NCBI GenBank assembly: GCA_947175015.1
Contig: CAMWLE010000006.1
Coordinates: forward strand, 1-64,000
Direction: 5' to 3'
DNA from: an uncultured bacterium
Lineage (GTDB): Bacteria > Bacillota > Clostridia > Lachnospirales > Lachnospiraceae
Length of the DNA: 64,000 bases
Below, one piece after another: positions 26,925 to 35,866 of this stretch (position 1 is its first letter; every line of letters begins with the position of its first letter). Under the pieces are notes generated by a model. It was not told the origin of the DNA. It saw only the letters and a program-made list of their open reading frames with translations, and ran no database searches. The position numbers were made by a program, and so were the translations under genes.

Positions 26925-28799
26925 ATGCAAGCTTTTATTTTTGGACTGATGATACCTGTATTACCCTTGCTCATAAGGAAATTGTACCATAAGAAGGAAG
27001 AACTGACTCTACGGCAGGTGGGAGGGCGATATGTAGTATATACATTGCTTGCTACATGTTTCAGCACTATTATAATGACTTTTTTTTGCGATAATACTTC
27101 TTTTTTGGCGAAAATGGATCAATCTCCCTCTTTTATATTGAAATTTGTCTGCATAGAATTGGTGGCAGCGGCGGTCATTGCCGCTGTGGAATGGAGTGTC
27201 GATAGAAAGAAGATTTCCATAACCATAGACAGAGAAGGATATCATCAGCTTGGTGTGGTAAGGTTCTGCAGAAAAGTGTTGTTTCCGGCGGGATGTTTTC
27301 TTCTGGCATTGCTGGTAGTATGCCTGAATTTCAGTTTGATGAATGATAATGTTGTGTGGGGAGATGAAGCATATGCGGGTAATGCCGTACAAAATTCAAT
27401 AGAAGGTATTTTTCAGATTTTGACTTTGGAAGAGAATCATCCGCCCCTATATTATTTGTGGTTAAAGGGATTTGGGGAGTTGTTCGGCTATACAACTCCT
27501 GTGTATCATCTTGCATCTCTTGTACTCTTCCTTATGGGCATTGTGTTGGCGCTTGGGTGGCTGCGCAGGCGCTATGGCAATATACCGGCAGCTTTTTTTG
27601 TGATAATATCCGGTTTGGCAACACCGTGTCTGGAATATAATCTGGAAATCAGAATGTATGCCATGGCATTTTTGGGGAGTGCCGGATGCTATTATTCGGT
27701 ATCACGCATTTTTGCAGGCAGCAAGGTGGCCGGCTGGGTCGGTATGGTGATTTGGGCGCTTGTGGCGGCCTATGCGCATTATTATGCCCTGGTGGCAGTG
27801 GGAATTATGATTTTCTTCACGTGCGTGTTGGCTTATCTGCGTTTCAAAGGCAGAGTGTGGCTGAAAGGTGTGGCTTCTATAGCCATATGTATTGCAGCCT
27901 ATGTGCCATGGCTGGGACAAGTGCTGCGTGCGACAAGTTCGGTCAGTAAGAACTGGTGGATGAAAGAAATAGAGAGCTTACAGCAATGCTTAACCATGAT
28001 AGGCTGCGGCGAGAGTATGAAAAAAATAGTGTTGCCGCTGTTGCTGCTGCTGGCAGTGATTTTGTTCTTGTGGGAATCTTCTGTTTTTGATATCAGGAAA
28101 GCGAACCAGTCAGGATCAATGAATCAGACGGCGTATCAGGTGAACATAGCTCCGCCGTCCGTAAGAAACTGGTCTGCTGAAACTTATACCCTTGCAGTGG
28201 GATTTCTGACCATAATAGGCACTGTGATGTTTTCTTATGGCATCAGCATATTGATGCAGCCGTTGGTGACCGGCAGGTATTTGTATCCGCTTTGTGCTGT
28301 GGTTGCGATGATGCTGGCAGTGGGTTCTCATGGCGTATTAGAGAAAATGGTTGAACTTGGAAATCGCTGTCACATAAAATGGCTTCAAAGTGTGGGAAAA
28401 TGTATACTTTTGCTGGTGCTGGCTGTCTTATTTGTAACAGGTGTTGGCAACTATAAAGAATATAGGGCAGTAGTAGAGTATGAAGATGCGAAGACATCAG
28501 AGATTTTGAGTTATATTGGTGAACCTGATGAGAGTACTCAGTTTATAAATAACGGAATTATGCACATCGGATGGACGGTACTTCGGTATTATTATTCTGA
28601 TGCGGAGATTATCAACGGTTCGTTTGAAGAGGCAAGCGGGGATGCGGTCTGGTATTTTACCCCCGGTGTTTTGGCAGAAGAGGAAATACAGCAATTGAAC
28701 GGGATGGGATATGATATTGTCGGCAATTATGGCAATGTGCAGTTGGGCAAATATGAATGTGTACTTTACCGCTTTGCAAGAAAGGTGCCAAGTGTGTAG
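26925..28799 (+). CDS. GT-C/GT39-like membrane glycosyltransferase
   Basis: VVWGDEAYAGNAVQNS...LEENHPPLYYLWLKGFGELFGYTTPVYHLASLV. Confidence 0.78.
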   Translation: MQAFIFGLMIPVLPLLIRKLYHKKEELTLRQVGGRYVVYTLLATCFSTIIMTFFCDNTSFLAKMDQSPSFILKFVCIELVAAAVIAAVEWSVDRKKISITIDREGYHQLGVVRFCRKVLFPAGCFLLALLVVCLNFSLMNDNVVWGDEAYAGNAVQNSIEGIFQILTLEENHPPLYYLWLKGFGELFGYTTPVYHLASLVLFLMGIVLALGWLRRRYGNIPAAFFVIISGLATPCLEYNLEIRMYAMAFLGSAGCYYSVSRIFAGSKVAGWVGMVIWALVAAYAHYYALVAVGIMIFFTCVLAYLRFKGRVWLKGVASIAICIAAYVPWLGQVLRATSSVSKNWWMKEIESLQQCLTMIGCGESMKKIVLPLLLLLAVILFLWESSVFDIRKANQSGSMNQTAYQVNIAPPSVRNWSAETYTLAVGFLTIIGTVMFSYGISILMQPLVTGRYLYPLCAVVAMMLAVGSHGVLEKMVELGNRCHIKWLQSVGKCILLLVLAVLFVTGVGNYKEYRAVVEYEDAKTSEILSYIGEPDESTQFINNGIMHIGWTVLRYYYSDAEIINGSFEEASGDAVWYFTPGVLAEEEIQQLNGMGYDIVGNYGNVQLGKYECVLYRFARKVPSV

Positions 28800-28857
28800 A
28801 GATTAAATCATTCATAGAAGAATACCAATAAAATAATACAAAGTTAGGAGTGGAGAG

Positions 28858-29946
28858 ATGAGAACTTATTTGGTAACAGGGGGCGCCGGTTTTATCGGTT
28901 CTAATTACATTCATTACATGTTTAGAAAATATGGGGAATCCATCCGTATCATTAATGTGGATCTGTTGACGTATGCGGGGAATCTGGAGAATTTAAGGGA
29001 TGTGGAGAAGAGGCCTAATTATACATTTGTAAAGGCTGATATCTGTGATAAGGAAGCAATTACAAAAGTGTTTGCGGACAATGATATAGACAGGGTGGTG
29101 CATTTTGCTGCGGAAAGTCATGTGGACAGAAGTATCCGGGACCCGGAAGTGTTCGTGCGGACCAATGTGCTGGGAACAGCGGTGATGCTGAACTGTGCAA
29201 AAGCAGCATGGGAGCTTCCGGACGGCAGCTACCGTGAGGGGAAGAAATTTCTGCATGTGTCCACAGATGAGGTATATGGTTCTCTTCCGGAAGATGAAAA
29301 TGCTTTCTTCTATGAAACCACTCCTTATGATCCACACAGTCCTTATTCGGCAAGTAAGGCCAGTTCGGACATGCTGGTGAAGTCCTATATGGATACCTAT
29401 CATTTCCCGGCGAATATTACAAATTGCTCCAATAATTATGGACCCTATCAATTCCCGGAGAAATTGATTCCCTTGATTATCAATAACGCGCTGCAGGGCA
29501 AAAAGCTGCCCGTATATGGTGATGGCAAGAATGTTCGGGACTGGTTATATGTGGAGGATCATGCGAAGGCCATTGACATGGTACAGGAGCAGGGCAGATT
29601 GTTTGAAACCTACAATATTGGCGGACATAACGAGAAGCAGAATATTGAAATTATTCACATTATCATAGACACATTGCAGGAGATGCTGGCAGAGGATGAT
29701 CCCCGCAAAGCGTTGGTGACTAAGGATTTGATTACTTATGTGGAGGACCGCAAAGGTCATGACCGTCGGTATGCTATTGCGCCGGATAAGATTAAAGAAG
29801 AGATAGGGTGGTATCCAGAGACCATGTTCAAAGACGGTATTCGGAAAACGATTCAGTGGTTTTTTGAGCATGAAGAATGGAGAAAAAATGTAACCAGCGG
29901 TGATTACCAGAAATATTACGCTGAAATGTATGAGAATGAACAGTAA
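28858..29946 (+). CDS. rfbB: dTDP-glucose 4,6-dehydratase
   Basis: [57 protein letters not shown]. Confidence 0.95.
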   Translation: MRTYLVTGGAGFIGSNYIHYMFRKYGESIRIINVDLLTYAGNLENLRDVEKRPNYTFVKADICDKEAITKVFADNDIDRVVHFAAESHVDRSIRDPEVFVRTNVLGTAVMLNCAKAAWELPDGSYREGKKFLHVSTDEVYGSLPEDENAFFYETTPYDPHSPYSASKASSDMLVKSYMDTYHFPANITNCSNNYGPYQFPEKLIPLIINNALQGKKLPVYGDGKNVRDWLYVEDHAKAIDMVQEQGRLFETYNIGGHNEKQNIEIIHIIIDTLQEMLAEDDPRKALVTKDLITYVEDRKGHDRRYAIAPDKIKEEIGWYPETMFKDGIRKTIQWFFEHEEWRKNVTSGDYQKYYAEMYENEQ

Positions 29947-29959
29947 GAGGGAGGACAAT

Positions 29960-30829
29960 ATGAAGGGAATCATTTTGGCAGGGGGCTCCGGTACCAGGCT
30001 CTATCCTTTGACAAAGGCAATTTCCAAACAGATTATGCCCGTGTATGATAAACCTATGATTTATTACCCTCTTTCTACTTTGATGTTGGCAGGAATCAGG
30101 GAGATATTGATTATTTCCACCCCCAGAGATTTGCCTGTATTTCGGGAGCTTCTGGGAGACGGGCATCAGCTTGGCATGGAATTGTCCTATGCGGTGCAGG
30201 AGAGCCCTAGGGGATTGGCAGATGCTTTTATCATTGGTGCAGATTTTATCGGCCGTGACAGGGTGGCACTGGTGCTTGGGGATAATATTTTCTATGGACA
30301 GAGTTTTTCCAGGGTTTTGAAGACGGTGGCCGCAAGGGAGAAGGGGGCAACGATTTTCGGGTATTATGTGAGAGACCCCAGAGAATATGGTGTGGTGGAA
30401 TTTGACGAGAGCGGTAAGGCATTGTCCATTGAGGAGAAGCCGGAGCACCCCAAGAGCAATTATGCGGTTCCGGGCCTGTATTTCTATGACAATGACGTGG
30501 TTGAAATTGCAAGGAATGTGAAACCGTCTGCCAGAAACGAGATAGAAATTACCAGTGTCAACAATGAGTATCTGCAGCGGGGAACTCTTTATGTGGAAAT
30601 GCTGGGTAGGGGATTCGCATGGCTTGACACAGGGAATCATGATGCCCTGTTGGATGCGTCCGATTTTGTGGCTGCGTTCCAGAAACGACAGGGGCTTTAT
30701 ATTTCTTGTATCGAAGAAATTGCATATAAGAGGGGATTCATTGACAGGGAACAGCTTTTGAAGCTGGCGGAGCCTTTGATGAAGACCAACTATGGACAAT
30801 ATTTGGTAGAGGTAGCAAATGGACTCTAG
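29960..30829 (+). CDS. rfbA: glucose-1-phosphate thymidylyltransferase
   Basis: [50 protein letters not shown]. Confidence 0.95.
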   Translation: MKGIILAGGSGTRLYPLTKAISKQIMPVYDKPMIYYPLSTLMLAGIREILIISTPRDLPVFRELLGDGHQLGMELSYAVQESPRGLADAFIIGADFIGRDRVALVLGDNIFYGQSFSRVLKTVAAREKGATIFGYYVRDPREYGVVEFDESGKALSIEEKPEHPKSNYAVPGLYFYDNDVVEIARNVKPSARNEIEITSVNNEYLQRGTLYVEMLGRGFAWLDTGNHDALLDASDFVAAFQKRQGLYISCIEEIAYKRGFIDREQLLKLAEPLMKTNYGQYLVEVANGL

Positions 30830-32099
30830 ATTGCGCAGAATAGCGATTTTATCCTCTATGGCTGTGATTTTGCTGGTATCGGCGTTGGTGCTGTATACCA
30901 ATTCCGATTACAATGGTCCCGGCAATCGTCCGGTCAATCCTTCGGCGATTTCTACGGCGCGGCCATCGGGTGATGATAACCAGGACCCGGAACAGCTTGT
31001 GTTACCGGAGGGACAGATTGGGAATGATTTGTCTGCGTTCCTGCATGACAATACTTTCTTTGACCGGGAAGTGAATCCGGTGTTGGAATCTGCTCAGGAA
31101 AATGGTACAAGACTTTCTCTGGTGGTGACATCTGTGGAGAAGGATCTGCGTATCCAGATCGTGGATATGTATGGGAATCCGGTAACTGGCGAGAGCTTTT
31201 ATGTGAAGCTGGACAGGTTCGGTGAATATAAGGATTTAGACAAGGATGGCATTATTTATATCGGAGATCTGGCGGCGGGCGAATATTATGTAGAGCTGCT
31301 TCCCATAGAGGGATACAAAGTGCCGAGTAATCCTACACGTATCCGGGTAAAGGATAGGGTGGAGTATGTGGCCATCAGCGATATCACGCTGTTGATTAAG
31401 ACGGAAGAAGAAATCGATGCGGAAGCAGAGGATACTGCGGAAGCAGTGGAAGATGCGGACAAAACGGAGATTCAGAAGCTTCAGAGACCCTCTGCCAATG
31501 CCAGAGTGGGGATTGATGTATCAAAATGGAATGGCGAGATTGATTGGGATAAGGTAAAAAATGCAGGCGTGGAATTTGCTATCATCCGTGTAGGATATCG
31601 CGGTTCTGTGACGGGAAGTTTGGTGGAAGACCCTCTGTTTGCCGCCAATATCAGGGGTGCAACGGCCAGCGGTGTCCCGGTGGGCGTATATTTCTTCACC
31701 CAGGCGGTGAATGAAGTGGAGGCAGTGGAGGAAGCTTCCGCAGTGCTGCAGCTCATCAGGGAGTACAATCTGGAGTATCCTGTATTTATTGATACAGAAG
31801 GTGCCGGCGGCAATGGAAGAGCTGACGGCCTGGATGTGGAGACCAGAACTCTGGTGTGTGAGGCGTTCTGCCGTACCATTGTAAATGCAGGGTATGAGGC
31901 AGGAGTGTATGCAAACCGTCATTGGTACAACAATAATCTGCATGTGAATCAGTTGGAGAAGTATTGTATCTGGCTTGCGGAGTACCGCAGCGCACCCTTG
32001 TATCAAGGATATTATCAGATGTGGCAGTATACTTCTAAGGGCAGTATAGACGGTATAGACGGCAATGTGGATATGAGTATCAGTTATTTAGGCAGATAA
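30819..32099 (+). CDS. GH25 lysozyme-domain protein, membrane-anchored, with a small beta-rich domain
   Basis: [33 protein letters not shown]...[19 protein letters not shown]...[11 protein letters not shown]; paralog of the 23482-26814 C-terminus. Confidence 0.88.
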   Translation: MDSRLRRIAILSSMAVILLVSALVLYTNSDYNGPGNRPVNPSAISTARPSGDDNQDPEQLVLPEGQIGNDLSAFLHDNTFFDREVNPVLESAQENGTRLSLVVTSVEKDLRIQIVDMYGNPVTGESFYVKLDRFGEYKDLDKDGIIYIGDLAAGEYYVELLPIEGYKVPSNPTRIRVKDRVEYVAISDITLLIKTEEEIDAEAEDTAEAVEDADKTEIQKLQRPSANARVGIDVSKWNGEIDWDKVKNAGVEFAIIRVGYRGSVTGSLVEDPLFAANIRGATASGVPVGVYFFTQAVNEVEAVEEASAVLQLIREYNLEYPVFIDTEGAGGNGRADGLDVETRTLVCEAFCRTIVNAGYEAGVYANRHWYNNNLHVNQLEKYCIWLAEYRSAPLYQGYYQMWQYTSKGSIDGIDGNVDMSISYLGR

Positions 32100-32114
32100 A
32101 AGGAGCGGACGGCA

Positions 32115-32669
32115 ATGGGACAGATTAAGGTTGAAACATGTGAGATAGAAGGATTGAAGATTATTACGCCCACGGTGCATGGAGATGACAGAGGATATTT
32201 TTATGAGTCTTATCATTACGAAGATTATAAAGCGGCAGGAATTCCGGAAGTGTTCGTACAGGATAACCAGTCTTCGGGCAGAAGAGGTGTGCTGCGGGGG
32301 CTGCATTTTCAGAAACAATTTCCCCAGGATAAGCTGGTGCGGGTGATTCGGGGCGAGGTGTTCGATGTGGCGGTGGATCTTCGTAAGGGGTCTGCCACAT
32401 TTGGCAAGTGGCATGGAGAAGTACTCTCAGAAGAGAATAAGAAACAATTTTTCGTGCCGAAGCATTTTGCGCATGGATTTCTGGTATTGTCTGATTATGC
32501 GGAATTTTGTTATAAATGCACTGATTTTTATCATCCCGGCGATGAGGGCGGAATTGTATACAATGATCCTGCCATTGGAATTGCATGGCCGATTCCGGCA
32601 GATATGGAGCTGATTATGATTGAACGGGATCAAAAGTGGGACGGGCTGGATGCGTTTTGTGCAAAGTAA
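32115..32669 (+). CDS. rfbC: dTDP-4-dehydrorhamnose 3,5-epimerase
   Basis: VHGDDRGYFYESYHYEDYKAAGI...FVQDNQSSGRRGVLRGLHFQ...GFLVLSDYAEFCYKCTDFY. Confidence 0.93.
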   Translation: MGQIKVETCEIEGLKIITPTVHGDDRGYFYESYHYEDYKAAGIPEVFVQDNQSSGRRGVLRGLHFQKQFPQDKLVRVIRGEVFDVAVDLRKGSATFGKWHGEVLSEENKKQFFVPKHFAHGFLVLSDYAEFCYKCTDFYHPGDEGGIVYNDPAIGIAWPIPADMELIMIERDQKWDGLDAFCAK

Positions 32670-32691
32670 ATGAAGATTTTCTAAGTCAGTA

Positions 32692-32714
32692 AGAGAGTGT
32701 GCAGAACGCTCTCT
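32692..32714 (+). terminator. weak terminator-like hairpin after rfbC
   Basis: AGAGAGTG-tgcagaa-CGCTCTCT followed by TTGTAT. Confidence 0.4.
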
Positions 32715-32814
32715 TTGTATGCCCGCTAAGAAATTTTAAGGCTCGTTGAGGGCCTTCCCTGCTCTGAAAATTTTCCGGGCGTGGATTGTTAGAATGTCAT
32801 GAGGTGTAAAAGAC

Positions 32815-33798
32815 ATGAAAATTAGCAAGAAAGGTGGAATTACTCTGTTTTCGCTGGCAGGGTTTTTGATGGCGGTGCTCATTATCGCACATCAGAATCT
32901 TGGACCTGGTGCTGACCCACAGGAAGAATTGATGAAAAAGATTCTGTCCTGTGGGATGATTCTGGCTTCCTGCATTATATTTGCAAAAGGATATGACAAG
33001 TTCACCACACTTCCAACGGAGTTATATCAGAGCAGGTTTTTGATCTGGAAACTGGCTAAAAATGATTTCAAGAAACGATATGCCGGTTCTTATATGGGGG
33101 CGGTATGGGCAATGATTCAGCCGGTGGTGACAGTGGCCATGTATTATGTTGTTTTTGACAAGATTATGGGAAACACAGGACGAGGGGCGGAGGATGTGCC
33201 CTTTGTGTTGTTTTTGACTGCAGGTTTGGTGCCGTGGTTCTATTTTAGTGAGGCGTTAAATCATGGAACGAATGCCATGCTGGAATATAATTATCTAGTG
33301 AAAAAGGTGGTATTTAAAATCAGCATTCTGCCCATTATCAAGATTATTGCGGCCACTTTTATCCATATGTTTTTTGTGGTGGTGCTGCTTGTAGTGGCAG
33401 CACTTTATGGCTATTATCCAACGATTTACACAATTCAGATTGTATATTATAGTTTCTGTCTGTTTATTTTTGTATTGGCGCTTTGCTATACCACTTGTTC
33501 CATTGTGGTCTTTTTCAAAGATTTGTCCCAGATTATTAACATTGCGCTTCAGATTGGAATGTGGGCGACTCCCATTCTCTGGGACATCAATTCTTTGCGT
33601 GTTGACTGGCTTGTATTCCTGAAACTGAATCCATTGGTATATATTGTGGAAGGATATAGGAGCGCTGTTTATGGGGGAACATGGTTTTTCCAGGATTTTT
33701 TTTCCACGATGTATTTCTGGATCGTGACAGTGGTGCTGTTCGGTATTGGCGCGGCTGTGTTTAAACGATTGAAAGTGCATTTTGCAGATGTTTTGTGA
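32815..33798 (+). CDS. polysaccharide ABC exporter permease (ABC-2, Wzm-like)
   Basis: YQSRFLIWKLAKNDFKKRYAGSYMGAVWAMIQPVVTVAMYYVVF...NPLVYIVEGYRSAVYG. Confidence 0.88.
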   Translation: MKISKKGGITLFSLAGFLMAVLIIAHQNLGPGADPQEELMKKILSCGMILASCIIFAKGYDKFTTLPTELYQSRFLIWKLAKNDFKKRYAGSYMGAVWAMIQPVVTVAMYYVVFDKIMGNTGRGAEDVPFVLFLTAGLVPWFYFSEALNHGTNAMLEYNYLVKKVVFKISILPIIKIIAATFIHMFFVVVLLVVAALYGYYPTIYTIQIVYYSFCLFIFVLALCYTTCSIVVFFKDLSQIINIALQIGMWATPILWDINSLRVDWLVFLKLNPLVYIVEGYRSAVYGGTWFFQDFFSTMYFWIVTVVLFGIGAAVFKRLKVHFADVL

Positions 33799-33836
33799 GG
33801 ATAGCGGTGCAGGCCGACGGTTTGATAGGGGAGCAT

Positions 33837-35171
33837 ATGGAAGAAAAGCAAGCAGCGATTTGGGTGAAGGACCTAAGCAAAATTTATAAATTATATCATA
33901 GGCCCAAGGATCGTATTAAGGAAGCCTTTGGTCTTGATAAAAAGCAGGCATATAAGTTATATTATGCTTTGCATGGGATTGATCTGGAGATTTATAAGGG
34001 TGAGACTGTCGGGATTATCGGCACCAACGGTTCCGGAAAATCCACATTATTGAAGATTATTACCGGGGTATTGCATCCTACCGAGGGTGAGGTGAAGGTG
34101 GCGGGGCGTATCTCCGCGCTGTTAGAGCTGGGAGCGGGCTTTAACATGGAGTATAACGGTATTGAGAATGTGTATTTAAATGGAACCATGATGGGATTTT
34201 CCGAGCGGGAGATAGATGGGAAATTGCCGGAAATCATGGAGTTTGCCGATATAGGTGATTATGCGAATCAACCGGTAAAGACTTATTCCAGCGGCATGTT
34301 TGTCAGGCTTGCCTTTGCAGTGGCAATCAACATTGAACCGGAAATTTTAATCGTAGACGAAGCTCTTTCTGTGGGAGATGTCTTTTTTCAGGCAAAATGT
34401 TATCATAAATTTGAAGAGTTTAAGCAAATGGGTAAGACCATAGTATTTGTCAGTCATGACCTGAGCAGTATCAGTAAATATTGCGACAGGGTATTCCTGC
34501 TGAATAAGGGTGTCCTTTTGGGAGAAGGAAGCCCCAAGGAAATGATTGATGCTTATAAGCGCGTGCTGGTGGGACAGTATGAGTTCCCTGAGAAGCAGGA
34601 GCCGCAGCAGATAGCGGAGGAAGGGACAGAAAATGGTCAGGCTGATGGTTCCCGTGGGAATCCGGACACACAATCCAGTCAGAAGGAGCCTGCGCCCGGA
34701 GTGAATCCTGGCGCGTTGGAATATGGAACAGGCCAGGCGGAAATTATAGAATATTATATGACCGATGATCGGGATGTGAGAACAACGGCAGTGCTCAAAG
34801 GAAGTCAGTTTACATTGCATATGCGGGTAAAATTCCATGCTCATATCCCCGGTCCTATTTTTGCTTTTTCTTTTAAGAATGCGATTGGAACAGAGATTAC
34901 CGGTACCAATAGTATGATTGAGAAAGCCTTCCTGGAAAGTGGGGAGCCAGGGCAAGTTAAGGATATCACTTTTACCCAGAAAATGAGTCTGCAGGGAGGA
35001 GAATATCTGCTGTCATTGGGGGTTACAGGATATCGGGGGGATACTTTTGAGGTATATCACAGGCTGTATGACGCTCTGGCAGTTACAGTGATTTCGGATA
35101 AGGATACCGTGGGATATTATGATATGGAGTCAGTGGTGCAGGTCAGTGATGCTATGACAGAAGAAAAATAG
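33837..35171 (+). CDS. polysaccharide ABC exporter ATPase with Wzt-type C-terminal domain
   Basis: VGIIGTNGSGKSTLLKIITGVLHPTEGEV; YSSGMFVRLAFAVAINIEPEILIVDEALSVGD; C-terminal beta domain. Confidence 0.9.
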   Translation: MEEKQAAIWVKDLSKIYKLYHRPKDRIKEAFGLDKKQAYKLYYALHGIDLEIYKGETVGIIGTNGSGKSTLLKIITGVLHPTEGEVKVAGRISALLELGAGFNMEYNGIENVYLNGTMMGFSEREIDGKLPEIMEFADIGDYANQPVKTYSSGMFVRLAFAVAINIEPEILIVDEALSVGDVFFQAKCYHKFEEFKQMGKTIVFVSHDLSSISKYCDRVFLLNKGVLLGEGSPKEMIDAYKRVLVGQYEFPEKQEPQQIAEEGTENGQADGSRGNPDTQSSQKEPAPGVNPGALEYGTGQAEIIEYYMTDDRDVRTTAVLKGSQFTLHMRVKFHAHIPGPIFAFSFKNAIGTEITGTNSMIEKAFLESGEPGQVKDITFTQKMSLQGGEYLLSLGVTGYRGDTFEVYHRLYDALAVTVISDKDTVGYYDMESVVQVSDAMTEEK

Positions 35172-35243
35172 CAAGCTTTCAGTGATATATTCAGTGGAAA
35201 ATCGGGAGTTTTGATTGACTTTTTGCCGAAGAGGGAATGGTAT

Positions 35244-35774
35244 ATGAAATTTGTATTGGAATGTAGTGTAATGGATGGATTGGTTTTCATAGATGAAAGT
35301 TATCTGACAGAATTGAATGATGATATGTTATATGCAATGGATATTTTACTCGATCCGTCAGGGTCATCCGAATTGATTTATGATTTTCCAAATGAGGCAT
35401 GGGATACAGTACGGCAGCGGGAAACAAAACTAATCCGGGAATTTTGCGGACAAGGAAAAATGATTATTTGGATTATGGAGGGTGTTGTCAAGGAATGTGA
35501 ATTTATAGAAAGTAACGAAATTGCAGATTCGCTTAAATGGCTGCATCTTCCTACGGGCAAATTGTTAGCGGTGTCAGCGAGTGAGTTGATTCAATGTCTC
35601 TCGTATCCGGAATTGGAAATGGAAAAGTTTTTTGAACTATCGGTTGAGGCTGGATGGTATGCAATACAAAATGAAGGAATCGATAAAATTATGTATTGCA
35701 GGAAAAATCCGCCCAATACTATTCCCTCAAACATACAGGAAATATCCAAGAAGAGGACTAAATTTGGCAGGTAG
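35244..35774 (+). CDS. hypothetical protein
   Basis: ORF 35211-35774; ATG at 35244; no family recognised. Confidence 0.55.
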   Translation: MKFVLECSVMDGLVFIDESYLTELNDDMLYAMDILLDPSGSSELIYDFPNEAWDTVRQRETKLIREFCGQGKMIIWIMEGVVKECEFIESNEIADSLKWLHLPTGKLLAVSASELIQCLSYPELEMEKFFELSVEAGWYAIQNEGIDKIMYCRKNPPNTIPSNIQEISKKRTKFGR

Positions 35775-35866
35775 GGATACATTTATGTCGGGATGGATGT
35801 GGTGCTGAAAAGATGCAAAGAAAGTGAAAAAGCAATGGATAGATTTATCGCGGAAGGAGGAGCGAG

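Noticed and set aside
29828-30901. 357-aa minus-strand ORF
   Set aside because: Antisense to rfbA/rfbB, no family motifs, composition typical of shadow ORFs
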